Source of the DNA: Turbatrix aceti
Taxonomy: Eukaryota > Nematoda > Chromadorea > Rhabditida > Panagrolaimidae
Reading direction: 5' to 3'
Length of the DNA stretch: 64,000 nt
NCBI GenBank assembly: GCA_963969345.1
Contig: OZ017766.1
Location: forward strand, 10,912,001 to 10,976,000
Shown piece by piece: positions 1-10,664 of this stretch. Made by a program: the position numbers and the translations under genes. How positions within the stretch are numbered: the stretch's first letter is position 1; each line of letters opens with the position of its first letter. Below the pieces are notes generated by a model. It saw nothing but the letters and a program-made list of their open reading frames with translations. It had not been told where the DNA came from and ran no database searches.

Positions 1-37
1 TCGTCCTTTTTTTGTTTCTGTTCATAAAAAAATATTT

Positions 38-1495
38 ATGGTAGTAAAAGATGCGTCGCCCGCTGTCAAATTCATTATCTGCGTTTCGGGTTCAATTTCT
101 TCGGTTCTAACAACAATGCTGTTTTTATTACTCATATTTTGTTCCATAAAAACCAAAAAAAAAGTTGGGTTGTTCAAATGGTATTTACTGAATCATTCAT
201 TATTTTGTTACCTAACTTCGATGAATTACGGTCTCGGATGGCCCTTGTATACGACTCCGGTATACGGTGTTATGGGAATGGGTCTTCTGCGGAACTCTTC
301 ACCTCTTCCGAGTATAATTTATCAACAGATATTTTTTACATGTTGCTTCACGTACGCCCTTTGTCTGTTGTATTCTCTTTTTTACAGTTACTGTGCGGTA
401 AGTAAAAAATCCGTAATTAAATTTTTTTCTATGACTAAGAACTTTAGACACTCGCTGGGAGGCTAAATGAATTTGTCAATTCAAAGTGGAGCGCATTGCT
501 TTTGTTGGCCATTTGCCTGGTCATGCAGACACCTATTGTCTGGTTTTACCTCAAAGAATATGGCTTTACGATTGAAACCATGCAGGAAATGGCATTCAAG
601 GAAGATGAGGATATGCAACAGTGAGTTTTTCAAATTAGAATATGAATTTGTTCAGAAGTACTAAATTTGTCAAATTTTACTACAATTTTTTTTTACAATT
701 TTTGGCAATATTCGCAAACACATTTTCTAAATTGTTTTTGTATACGTTGCGAATAAAATTCAGTTTTTCGAACAAATGAAAGAAACAAAAATAGGTGTAC
801 AATTTGTTAAATGATAAATATCAAATTCAATGTTTTTTTTTTAACAAAAAATTTCAAATAAAATTTATCATCTTTTGCACAAAAAAAGAAAACGCAGATT
901 ACCTCACTTTAGTTTTTTTTATTATGAATTAAAATTTACACAAAACAAAAAGCAATACCGGAATTCTCATCCTTACAGATTTTTCGACGAGCCTTCACTA
1001 ATTGTCATGGACAAATCCAGCGTTCAAAGTTTTGTGGCAGCATTTACGGTAATCTTCGTTGTAATATCAGTCTCAGGAACAATAATTACGGTGCTATGCG
1101 TAAAACGAATGCGTCAACTTCAAAAAATCTCCCAACGAAGTACGAATCACCAGAAAAAATTGCTGTACTACAATCTCGTCGAAGTTTCGATTTTTGTGCT
1201 CTTCAACGCGACTCCAATGCTTTCAATGTCGACAATCATGGTTTATAAATTTCCTCCTAATGCCGGTGCCAATATTTTAAATTGCTTTAGCGTCATGTAT
1301 TACTGCCACGGGCCCCTGCAATTTTATGCTACGCTCAGTCTTATCGCGCCGTATCGTCAGTATATTAGGACGAAAATTCCCGGCATGAAAATATTATTTC
1401 CGGCCAATGAAACGTCAACAAAAATCAAAGCTTCACAAATGGTCATTTCTGTTTTTGATTTTGGAATCAATACTAATACTGTTTTATTGAGATAA
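38..1495 (+). CDS. Nematode 7TM chemoreceptor, Str superfamily (Srh/Sri-like)
   Basis: Three exons join in phase: 38-397, 448-620 and 979-1495, giving 349 residues. Donors are GTAAGT and GTGAGT; acceptors are CTTTAG and CCTTACAG. The protein shows several hydrophobic segments: one near residues 10-35, one ending in the YLTSM region, one around QQIFFTCCFTYALCLLYSLF, one starting WSALLLLAICLVMQTPIVWF, then FVAAFTVIFVVISVSGTIIT and later segments. A PYRQYIR motif near the C-terminus matches the conserved PYR of Srh/Str receptors. By family knowledge these are G-protein-coupled receptors of chemosensory cilia. The first ATG at 38 puts a short N-terminus before TM1, but an upstream exon outside the window cannot be excluded. 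The subfamily (Srh versus Sri) is uncertain; the superfamily is fairly secure. Confidence 0.82.
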
Positions 1496-2040
1496 AAATT
1501 ATTATAGCTTAAATTCTTTTTTTTATTTCGCACTATTATTCTTGGAATCAAAAAATGTTAAAAATTGCATTTTATAATATATTAGTTTAAAAAATTTTAT
1601 TTTAAATCTACAGCACAAAAAATGTTTAAAAAAATTTGTAATTTCCATTCATTCAAAAACAAATAACCTGCATTGACAAATATTATTCGTACCAGAACAA
1701 CTTTTCCAGAAAGAACAAAAAATTAATTTAATGTTTGACCGTTCCCTCAGCCAACGCAGTTTATTACATAAACCAAAGCTCAGCAAGCCGGCACCCTTTC
1801 ATGAATATAAATCACTAACCAACCTAATTTTTTTGTACTTTAACATTTACCAACCAATGCTACCTGTATGCCTGCGCAGGTGAAAAAGCTAAAGGCCAGT
1901 CCCGCTCCCGTTCCCTCATATTTCCTATTTCCAACTGTACAAAATTTGAGACTATAAAAATTTTTACTCGGCATAGGCAAAAAAAAACGATGAAAAAGAA
2001 AGTATAATACAATAATAAATAAAAAAAAGCTGAAGGGAAA
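1496..2040. other. Intergenic, AT-rich
   Basis: This stretch separates the convergent ends of the chemoreceptor (+) and the homeobox gene (-). It holds both 3' flanks. I see no further coding exon or RNA gene in it. Confidence 0.6.
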
Positions 2041-2903
2041 CTAAAAAGGGAAGTTCGGACGGCAGAGGAAAGGTTGCTGGGCGTAGGTGTTGAAAAGCTG
2101 GGCGTAGTACGGAGCCAGATCCAGGGGCGAGGGGTAAAAGGTCGTCGTCGATGCAGGCGTCGATGGAGTGGATGCCGATGTCGATGCAGGCGAAGACCAA
2201 GTCGAAGAGTTGACGGACGCGTCGCTGCCAGAAGACGAAGCCGAGGAGAGAATTCCATCGATGCTGAAGGGATGAGGAGCAGGGGCAGGTGCAGGTGTGG
2301 TCGCTGTTGTCAACGGAGTGGACGTGGGAGATTCTGTTTTCACTTCGGGAACGGGAGAAGTGTTGGCGTTGTTGGAGTCCTTCTTGAGCTCACTTTTCCT
2401 CACGCGGCATCGCTTGTTGTTGAACCAATGCTCGATCTGGGGAACTGAGCATCCGGTTACCTGAGCCAGGTAGGCGAACTGTTCCTTGGACGGATATGGC
2501 TGAGTCGCAAAGAAACCGGCCAGAAAGGTGAGTTGCTCGGAGGAAAAGCGATGACGCCGGACATTGGAGTGCTGAGGGGTCGAGTTGGGCGAGCATCGAC
2601 GACGCGGGGCACGTGGAATCGGATCGATGGATCCTGTGTTCTCGTAGTGCCGGACGATCTTTGAGACGACGCCGTGGGTGACATGGAGGCTGGATGCGAT
2701 GCGAGTACACCTATAAAATTTTTTCCCTGATAACAATTTTTTTAAATCCAAAAAACTCACCGTTCACCATTCAAGTGCCGCTCGATGATTTTCTCCCTCA
2801 CAATCCGAGGCAGAGCTTTGCCATTCTCAAATTGGCCACCATTTTTGTTGATCTTGACTTGAACAAGAGCGTTGGAGAAGAGCGAAGAAGCAGTAGAAGA
2901 CAT
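2041..2903 (-). CDS. Paired-type (PAI-only) homeodomain transcription factor
   Basis: Two exons, 2903-2761 and 2710-2041, join at a 50-base intron (GTGAGT...TTTATAG) to give 270 residues. Residues 17-75 look like the N-terminal (PAI) half of a Pax paired domain: NGKALPRIVREKIIERHLNG, then CTRIASSLHVTHGVVSKI and RHYENTGSI. The C-terminal RED half is absent. A homeodomain follows at about residues 90-150, with helix 3 reading IEHWFNNKRCRVRKS. W48, F49, N51 and R53 are kept, and position 50 is Asn rather than the Ser, Gln or Lys usual in paired-class proteins. The tail is Pro/Ser/Thr-rich, as in transactivation domains. The product is inferred to be a nuclear DNA-binding regulator. The ATG at 2903 is the first in frame and is supported by conserved residues just after it. 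Which Pax or npax subfamily it belongs to is open. Confidence 0.85.
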
Positions 2904-4136
2904 GATTCGTAGACGATCAGAAGATACGACTGACGATCATCCAAGTTTTCATCCAGACCGGAGCTTCATCCACTAGGTCAGATCCGCCCTCGATGCCCTC
3001 CGAGTTCATCGTCGCGCAAGACAAATTCGCACGCCGATCAGGACAAATAGGCCCAGCAATCGTTTCCCCCATCGTCGGCCTATTGCAAAGAACAAGGGCG
3101 CTGTCACTTGCAAGCCTGCCTTCTTTTTTTGCCTCTGCGCATCGGTCAAGTGCGAAAAAGTCCCAGGGTGGCCTGCAATGGATAGGATAGCCGCACTGTA
3201 GCCATGACAGATTCACCGTCGTCAGCTAGGAGGGCGATGGAGGTGTGAGAGACCAAAGCGCGTGCCGCAAAGGTTGTAGCCCGCACCTGACAAAGAAATA
3301 CTGGAAGGGGTGTCTGCTACTTGTAATACATTTGAAAAAGTCGCATACATTCTTTTGACTTTTGAAAAATATTTTTCCAGAGTTTGGGGAGTTTTGGAGA
3401 TCAAATATGGACTGGAAAAAAAGTTACACGGCAAGAAAAAAAATTGAAACAAAAAAAAGGTTGCTTGGACGAAAACAATGAACGCACACAAAAAATGGTT
3501 TGACAAGAAAAAAAGCATTGCAAACAAAACATGGAAATTTGAATCGCACATTGCCATGATAATAAATTTTTTACCATAAAGGGCAAACTATTTTGGGTTG
3601 AAAAAAAATAGTGGCGTTTGATTTTTGCGCCATTTGAAAATTTCGCATTTTTATACGGCAAGAATAAGAATATTGGAAAAAAACATTGCTTGACAAAAAA
3701 AACGAAAACAAAAAACAGTGTAATCGTGTATTTAAAATTGATCGTAAGCTGTCATTGCTTTCAGTTTTTTTCAGCATTGCAATTTAAAATTTGAAAAAAG
3801 AGCCTTGATAGGTAAAAATTTATGCACAAAAAAATTACAATTTTTTTTGTGCGTTTGAAATTTCTTTTGCGTTTAAAAAAGTCGGGAAAAAACGGATAAC
3901 AAAAAGAACCCGCAATCAAAACACAGAAATTTGATCATAAACTGTCGTTACTCATTTTTCTATCGTATTGCAATTTGTTACTTTCAGCAAAATTTTTACG
4001 TAGTAATCAAAGAAAATATTAACATAAAAAATGCATCATAACCAAATCCAGAAATTCGATCATAAACTGACATTGCAATCGTCATTTTTTACCGTAATGC
4101 ATTTTTTTCTTGCGTTTAAAGAAAAAATATTGATGT
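2904..4136. other. Upstream region of the homeobox gene, non-coding
   Basis: No convincing exon is seen. The first 300 bases are less AT-rich than the rest and form the 5' flank and probable promoter/5' UTR of the homeobox gene. From about 3340 the sequence is A/T homopolymer-rich up to the assembly gap. Confidence 0.5.
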
Positions 4137-4138
4137 AC

Positions 4139-4338
4139 NNNNNNNNNNNNNNNNNNNNNNNNNNNNNNNNNNNNNNNNNNNNNNNNNNNNNNNNNNNNNN
4201 NNNNNNNNNNNNNNNNNNNNNNNNNNNNNNNNNNNNNNNNNNNNNNNNNNNNNNNNNNNNNNNNNNNNNNNNNNNNNNNNNNNNNNNNNNNNNNNNNNNN
4301 NNNNNNNNNNNNNNNNNNNNNNNNNNNNNNNNNNNNNN
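4139..4338. other. Assembly gap (200 N)
   Basis: This is a run of exactly 200 N, the usual placeholder for a gap of unknown length. The flanking bases TAC and AGTAGCGC rebuild, without any gap, the same terminus that is seen intact at 5905-5915. The true gap may therefore be close to zero. Confidence 0.98.
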
Positions 4339-4506
4339 AGTAGCGCGCAAAAGTACAAGTGTGAACATTAATTTGTACCGTGCTCTGTTCAAACGTGTTG
4401 GTTGGGGCTCAAATTTTTTTTGGTAAACACCCTTGCGTCTAGCCTCAGCATTGCCAAGTTTCAGACAGATTCGTTAAAAAATGGATTTTTGCGATATCGA
4501 TTTGTA

Positions 4507-5744
4507 CAGTGCGCGCAAGCAAAAGTCCAAGTGTAAGGTGCGTTTTCTGAAGCGAAGAAGCATTTCTTGAAGTATGATGGCGTTTATTGCGTTTATATAT
4601 AGTATTTTGTATGTTTTATTGATTTGAAACGTATATTGCACGAGACATAGATTTTATCGGGAAAATGAAGATGACAAAAGGTCATTTCAAAGGTTTACTC
4701 CTCTAGGTTGGCTTCGAAGGCTCTGGACATCGGGAATTTAGTTTTATCCACCGTCCCAGTGCTTGCAATGATAGCAGTAACTGTTTGCACAATTTATAAA
4801 CACAGCCAACCCTCTGTCGTTACAAACACGGACAATAAAAAAAATTTTCTAATGTTGAGGTAGAACTTCGAGTTGGCTCAAGTTGATAAAAATGAAAATT
4901 GCAGGCAACGGGGAGGTGATAAAATTAGTCCTGTGGTTCTAAAACAATGCCTACAAGTTGCCAAACATAATTGATAACATTTCTCCTCAGTGACATGTTT
5001 TTCCCCACAGAAGTGGAAGACGCTAAAATATTTCACAAGTTTAAGTCAATATCGAAAAATTGAGCATTATCAAAAATTCTACCGAAGCCATAAATAAAGT
5101 GTGAATCAGTTTCTGTTGTGTGTTTAGTGGTACGTTGATCGTTTTCAAAGTAAAAAACCATATCTTACCACCTTCTTCCGACCAATTGTCATCTACCACA
5201 ATGTTGGGGTTTATCGGAGTTACAGGTTTATCGTCCCGTTCTTTGCGGAAACAGGTGGATAAGCGGAAAGTGGTTGTCATTTGTATTTGGCAACTTGTAG
5301 GCATTGTCTTAGAACCACAGGGCTAATTTTATCACATCCACGTTGCCTGCGATTTTCATTTTTATCAACTTGAGCCAACTCGAAGTTCTACCTCAACATT
5401 AGAAAAAACTTTTTATCGTTCGTGTTTGTAACGATAGAGGGTTGGCTGCGTTTATGAATTGTGCAGACAATTACTGCTATCACTTCAAGCACTGGGACGG
5501 TGGATAAAACTAAATTCCCGATGTCCAGAGCCTTCGAAGCCAACCTAGAGGAGTAAACCTTTGAAATGACCTTTTGTCATCTTCATTTTCCCGATAAAAT
5601 CTATGTCTCGTGCAATATACGTTTCAAATCAATAAAACATACAAAATACTATATATAAACGCAATAAACGCCATCATACTTCAAGAAATGCTTCTTCGCT
5701 TCAGAAAACGCACCTTACACTTGGACTTTTGCTTGCGCGCACTG
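4507..5744. repeat. Inner palindromic element inserted at the centre of the outer one
   Basis: The inner ends read CAGTGCGCGCAAGCAAAAGT and its complement, and are flanked by TA at 4505-4506 and 5745-5746. They resemble the outer ends closely, so both elements belong to one family. If the inner element is removed, the outer arms meet at a perfect palindrome (CGATTTG-TA-CAAATCG). The inner copy thus sits on the TA at the symmetry axis of the outer one. Confidence 0.7.
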
Positions 5745-5915
5745 TACAAATCGATATCGCAAAAATCCATTTTTTAACGAATCTGTCTGAAACTTGGCAA
5801 TGCTGAGGCTAGACGCAAGGGTGTTTACCAAAAAAAATTTGAGCCCCAACCAACACGTTTGAACAGAGCACGGTACAAATTAATGTTCACACTTGTACTT
5901 TTGCGCGCTACTGTA

Positions 5916-8628
5916 CATCGCTCCATATTTTTTTGCACTCATGTCAATTTTTTGAATCCTCTGTTCTCTGAATTATGTACCAATTGACTGCGCTTTCTTC
6001 CAAAACACCCCCAACGCTTGTTCGTTCCTCTAACTGTTTGAGTTAGTTCATTTTACCGTAATTAGCGTCCTTGCTCTCTCCCTCTTTTTTTTATTTAAAA
6101 ACAGAAAAAAGGAGAAACAAGTCAAATGAACCGAAAATTGAATCATCTATGTTTGTATGAAAATATGACTTTTTACAGAAAATTAAAAAAGTCAGAAAAA
6201 AATTAGTATTTAGTAGGAGGAGGAAGGAGAAAGTAACATTCTCGGCACTTTTGGTTCTCAACTTGGCTATAAGTTAGTTTACCGAGAAAAGCCAACGTTG
6301 ACGTGATTTTGGACGTTAATTAAATAATTTTTCATTTTATTGTATTGTACTCGTGTATGTATGAATGTATACGGTTGGTTTAGGTGAGGTGACGATGGCG
6401 TCATTTACGTGAATGAATTTATTTAATTAGTTGATAAAATAAATATACATACATACATATTTAATTTTATCGTAACAAACAAATTTTCTTTTTTTTTGCT
6501 TTGTCATTTTTTCTTTATTATGCCTTACCAAACTTTTGAAAATAAATTTTTTGCCATTTTTTTCACTTTTTGGTGCCTGACATACTAAATTTTTAATCAA
6601 CATTTTTATTCTATTATTTTTTCAATGATGATGATGTCGATGAATAGGTAAACAACAAACTCTGTGGACCCACTAATTTTTTTCGTTTACGCTTGAAATG
6701 ATCGAAACAAAACCCGAAAAATAAAAAAGCATCGAGCAAAGAAGATTGAAGCTCGAAGCTTGAAGCGTGCCATCAAAATAAAAATGTAAGTATTAAAAAA
6801 AACAAAAGCATTGAATCAAATCGTTGTTTTTGTCTTTCACATGATAACGATGTCCTGAGAATGCTTTCTTTTCCTCCTCATCCTCCTTCTCTTGCCCCGC
6901 ACAACTGGCTTTGGTCCATTCGAGCTCATTTACATAAATATACTCACATCAGAGAAGAAACGTGTGTGGGGTCATCGAGACTGCTGGGAATTTTTTGGGT
7001 GTATAAAACATGCTTACAAACAGATTCAGTGTTCATTGTTTTTGAATCAGTGATTAAAAACGGGCACTCAAGTACGTTTAACTGCAAAATGCATCCCAAA
7101 ATTTTTTTTTATAATTTCTGATTATTTGATTTTTCAATTTTTTGATTTTTATGTTTTTTTAAAAACCCGAATTTACATCATAATTCTAAAAAATGCTAAA
7201 AAAAATTTTTTCAATATTTGAAAAAAAACAGTTGAATTTTGGGTATTTTTTGATTTTTTATAGTTTTTGGTTTGCATTTTTAAAAATGTATATATATTTT
7301 TGTTTGCTTATTTTTATCCTGTTTTTATATTTTTCAATAAAACAGCAAAATTATTTTTTTTTTCAACAAAATTCAATTTTCGAAAAAAAACTGATTCAAT
7401 TTACCGCTCCAGACAACCGATTCCGGTACCGTTACCGTTGCCTTAACAAAACAAAACAAGTTATAACCGCTTTAGGTAATGAGACTTTTCACCTCTTACC
7501 CCAAATGCGTTTGCCTTGCCACCTAACTAGCTAGCCATGTGGGTGGCTGGTCGAGCAACCAGCATGCGCATACATGAGACACTTGCGTCACGGCCCTATA
7601 CACGTGCTCGTACCGCTTATCAGCTGCTGGACCCTTCATGCCTCGGGTTTTTTTTTGTTATTAATTCACATGCATGTTTGCCGTCCAGTCCACCCTTTTT
7701 GTAATATTTATGTATACATTTGTGTGTGGTGCTGAAGTGTTTGTTTGCGCTATTGGCCTCTCACTGCCCCGCAAAGTTGCGTACATTATCAAACTTTTTC
7801 TATTTGTATCGTTTTTGGTCAGTTTTACTTTTTTTCCGACATTTGCACATGGAGTGAGAAATTTAGGCCCGCATAATGATTTTTCAAAAAAATATCAGAA
7901 ATTTTGATTTTGTATTTTTTATGCTTAAAATTTGGCAAAAAACTACTGAAAAATGAAAATTACGGTCCAAAATGCAAATAAAAAATGATAATTTTTTTTT
8001 AAGGCGCATACAAAAAAATTTTCCCTTGATTTTTTGGAAAAAAAAACCAAAATCCGATCTCCATTGAAAAAAATACCGTAATCCCATTATTCATTCCGTC
8101 ACATTTTTTTTCATCTTTTGTCACACCCGCCCGCCCCCCTTGATTTTAAATGCGAACGTCGAGCAATACTAGGGAGGTGTTACACGCATGATAGCCTGCT
8201 TGTACATACATACATGCGTATATACAAATTTACACGTATGCAGCACGAATTTTTAATTAATACCCCAAATACTTATCAGTCAGTCATCAGTCATCATGAG
8301 AAAAATGTTTCGTCAGAGGATGGGTGTACTTTGAGGGTTTTTCTTTTTTTCATTCACTTTCTCTTTTTTTTTGTCTCGACGCGAATTTTTTTATCTTTCA
8401 AGTTTTTTTTCGTTATGGATACCAAAACCATTTTTTCATCCACTTTTTTGTCTCGACGCATATTTTGTTGTCGTTCAAAATTTTTTCGCTGTAAAACCAA
8501 AAATAATTTTTTTTTCTTTCAGGTAACAAAAAGTTCACTCCCCCCAACAGTTGAACATGTCCAGCTATATGAATGTGCTCAAGTTGGCTACTACGGCATC
8601 GCTGACAAATCTCCTACCGAGGCGAAAA
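5916..8628. other. Long AT-rich non-coding region
   Basis: No convincing exon is seen, although several short open frames exist by chance. The region holds A/T homopolymers and microsatellite-like ATAC/ATGT steps near 6440-6460. The 3' part, from about 8300, is the pyrimidine-rich 5' flank of the small precursor gene. A TTTTTTCTTTCAG acceptor-like stretch ends at 8521, suggesting a 5' UTR intron or trans-splice site. Confidence 0.45.
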
Positions 8629-8922
8629 ATGGTCAAATCCTACCTCCTTTTTGCCCTTGTACTAGCTCTCACCTTTAATCACGCTTCATCACTTCCCATC
8701 TACAACTACAACTACCACAATTCCGAATTTTCACCCAATACCGTACTTTCTGCCTACGGTGGAAACGGTAACGGTGGGCAGGGTTCAGCTGTCTACCGTA
8801 GTCCCTTCGGCGGCGACAACGACCACAACAGCGACGACGACCTCGCCCGACTGTACAAGCGTTCTCTTCAGCGAAAGCGTGAAAAAATCATCATGGATAT
8901 CATGGGAGGCGATCTTATCTAA
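8629..8922 (+). CDS. Small secreted precursor, possible neuropeptide-like
   Basis: The protein has 98 residues from the ATG at 8629. This start places a clear signal peptide at the N-terminus (KSYLLFALVLALTF...ASS). An in-frame ATG at 8557 would add 24 residues in front and bury it. After the signal comes an Asn/Tyr/Gly-rich spacer (residues 22-65), an acidic stretch (DNDHNSDDDLA), then basic sites YKR and RKREK before a final helix-like segment ending IIMDIMGGDLI. Lys-Arg sites near the C-terminus of a short secreted protein suggest prohormone processing. I do not recognise the mature peptide. A polyadenylation signal AATAAA lies at 9026-9031. Secretion is well supported; the neuropeptide role is inference. 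Confidence 0.6.
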   Translation: MVKSYLLFALVLALTFNHASSLPIYNYNYHNSEFSPNTVLSAYGGNGNGGQGSAVYRSPFGGDNDHNSDDDLARLYKRSLQRKREKIIMDIMGGDLI

Positions 8923-9025
8923 CCTGACCCCCCAAAAAATCCGTGCATCGTATATTTTACACATCACGCATAAGATAAAAAAAAAGCAGTTGAATCGACC
9001 AAATCCCAATTTTTTTCTGTTGTCA

Positions 9026-9031
9026 AATAAA
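9026..9031 (+). terminator. AATAAA polyadenylation signal of the small precursor gene
   Basis: AATAAA lies 104 bases after the stop codon, in a run of AATAAATAAATAATAAATAAA that offers several overlapping copies. Confidence 0.5.
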
Positions 9032-9116
9032 TAAATAATAAATAAATTATTCATCGATAATTGTAAATTAAATGCATAACTGTTCGCTTATTAAACTTTT
9101 AACACTGAATAAAAAT

Positions 9117-9427
9117 TGTAGTAGTTCTCTATGCCACTCGCGATAGATACTTTACTCACAAACAAAGACCTGTAACCAATACATATAATACAATATACAC
9201 AGGTCCGATCATTACCTCAACAAGGGTGGAGTTCCGTCGGGTTGAGGTCTTTGGGTTGCTCTGGGCTTGCCTTCGGCCGGGCGTCGATCACGCAGCCAAC
9301 GAACACGACCGCTCGCGGCGACAGACAAAACAACAACTGAGACAATAGGAAAGGGAAATACAGGAAACAATTATTCTACGCGAGATACGAATGCGCACGC
9401 GTTGCACCAACTCGTACTCGCGTAACA
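9117..9427 (-). repeat. 3' LTR of the deleted gypsy-like element
   Basis: 311 bp, bounded by TG/CA ends on the minus strand. It reads the same as the partner LTR at 10354-10664. Confidence 0.88.
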
Positions 9428-9437
9428 CTTCCCTCTC

Positions 9438-10298
9438 TCAACAGAAACGGACAATAAGGGCTGAATCATGGGACAGGGGCAAATCTCCTTCCTGAGACGT
9501 CGTCGTCGGATTCACCCTGCGACGGGTAGTCGTCGGGACACGTTTTCTTGCAAACACTCTGCGTCTGCGGCTTCTCGAAATCCGGCGTCGGTTTCGGTTG
9601 TCGTCCAAGAGTGCTTCGGCAGGACTGATGTTACCGGGAACCATCTTGCTGGGACTGGTTCGGATGCTGAGCAGCATCAGGCGGACTGCTTCCTGCAGGT
9701 CCACCACGTCGGCGTTCATCTTCAATCCATCCGTGAGCATGTGCACGTATCGCTCGGCTGGATACGGCAGGGACGGACAATGCTGGATGCTTTGAACATC
9801 TTCAATCGTAGGCAATAGTGCTGGGTGTGCTGCCTTCGCACGTGGCACGCACTTGCCTTCGGTGATAACAGGAACACTCGCTATCACCACTTTCCCCTCC
9901 TTTTTGACATTGCACTGGCTTGCAATCGTCTGGGGTACCGCTTCTGCTCGTCCTTCAAACTTGACTTTCGAGAGCTGGTCATCGTTGGCTGCTTCTGCGA
10001 TCCGCACGGCAAGGGTCCGACCGGCCTGGTCACCCTTCCGTTCATGAATGGTCGCTGCACCGATGTGATCCTGGGATCCTGCGAAGTCGTCGAATTGATG
10101 GCACGTGCACTCCTTGACATATAGACACGACCATCGGGTTTTCTGCTGATTGACCCTGGCCTCCTGGATCGATGATCGCTTTGAGACTGCAACCGCTCCG
10201 ATTGCTGGCCCTGCAGCTTTCGCGGCAAGCGGTTTGCTCTTCTTCGCATCCTTCTCGGGCTCGGTCGTGAGATCTGTCTTGTTCGGAGTTGCGGGCAT
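9438..10298 (-). CDS. Residual gag/integrase fusion of the deleted LTR element
   Basis: A single 286-residue open frame starts MPATPNKTD. Its C-terminal third contains AERYVHMLTDGLKMN, LMLLSIRTSP and GNISPAEALL. These match the end of Ty3/gypsy integrases (the region of LLxYRxTPH and SPAELL). The N-terminal two thirds are not recognisable as capsid and include Cys/His residues (SCLYVKECTCHQ). No protease, reverse transcriptase, RNase H or integrase DDE motif is present. This fits a large deletion joining an N-terminal gag or leader segment to the integrase tail in one frame. The very basic C-terminus (RRRISRSRRRRVFARKR) could bind nucleic acid. Whether a protein is made is unknown. Confidence 0.65.
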   Translation of the reverse strand: MPATPNKTDLTTEPEKDAKKSKPLAAKAAGPAIGAVAVSKRSSIQEARVNQQKTRWSCLYVKECTCHQFDDFAGSQDHIGAATIHERKGDQAGRTLAVRIAEAANDDQLSKVKFEGRAEAVPQTIASQCNVKKEGKVVIASVPVITEGKCVPRAKAAHPALLPTIEDVQSIQHCPSLPYPAERYVHMLTDGLKMNADVVDLQEAVRLMLLSIRTSPSKMVPGNISPAEALLDDNRNRRRISRSRRRRVFARKRVPTTTRRRVNPTTTSQEGDLPLSHDSALIVRFC

Positions 10299-10353
10299 GG
10301 CTTGGATCGGCTTCTCGTCACCTCTGTAGGTCGCCGAATCCTCTCGTCACCAA

Positions 10354-10664
10354 TGTAGTAGTTCTCTATGCCACTCGCGATAGATACTTTACTCACAAAC
10401 AAAGACCTGTAACCAATACATATAATACAATATACACAGGTCCGATCATTACCTCAACAAGGGTGGAGTTCCGTCGGGTTGAGGTCTTTGGGTTGCTCTG
10501 GGCTTGCCTTCGGCCGGGCGTCGATCACGCAGCCAACGAACACGACCGCTCGCGGCGACAGACAAAACAACAACTGAGACAATAGGAAAGGGAAATACAG
10601 GAAACAATTATTCTACGCGAGATACGAATGCGCACGCGTTGCACCAACTCGTACTCGCGTAACA
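10354..10664 (-). repeat. 5' LTR of the deleted gypsy-like element
   Basis: 311 bp. It reads the same as the copy at 9117-9427. It is followed on the minus strand by the candidate primer-binding site at 10353. Confidence 0.88.

Larger units (their letters stand above)
4138..5913. mobile_element. Nested TA-flanked palindromic (foldback) transposon, Tc1/mariner-like ends
   Basis: The block from 4339 to 5912 is a giant inverted repeat. The outer arms 4339-4506 and 5745-5912 are each 168 bp, the inner arms 4507-4965 and 5286-5744 are each 459 bp, and a 320-bp centre separates them. The ends read TA-CAGTAGCGCGC...GCGCGCTACTG-TA. A TA target duplication with CAGT ends is characteristic of Tc1/mariner transposons. 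On the left the 200-N gap falls between the first C (4138) and the following AGTAGCGC. I see no transposase motif; the centre has only short unrecognised open frames. The element is inferred to be non-autonomous. See the findings for its nested structure. Confidence 0.8.
9117..10664 (-). mobile_element. Internally deleted (non-autonomous) gypsy-like LTR retrotransposon
   Basis: Two 311-bp direct repeats (9117-9427 and 10354-10664) flank a 926-bp interior and a 4-bp target duplication AAAT (9113-9116 and 10665-10668). On the minus strand the LTR starts TGTTACGCG and ends ACTACTACA. A purine-rich tract AGAGAGGGAAG sits against the 3' LTR at 9428-9438, and a TTGGTGACGAG sequence, a candidate primer-binding site, follows the 5' LTR at 10353. 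Both fix the orientation as minus. By eye the two LTRs read the same throughout, so the insertion looks recent. The interior is far too short for a complete gag-pol; it keeps one open frame, described separately. Confidence 0.88.

Noticed and set aside
4031..4426. Open frames running through the first N gap
   Set aside because: They are produced only by unknown bases being read as codons.
5041..5326. Open frames in the centre of the nested palindrome as a transposase
   Set aside because: Under 90 residues with no DDE/D, helix-turn-helix or other transposase motif that I can see.
8872..8922. Similarity of the precursor C-terminus to GHRH-like hormones (DIM after basic residues)
   Set aside because: Only a few residues match in a short helical segment; this is within chance expectation.
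9438..10298. Host gene flanked by repeats
   Set aside because: The integrase-tail motifs and the matching LTRs with target duplication show it is retroelement-derived.
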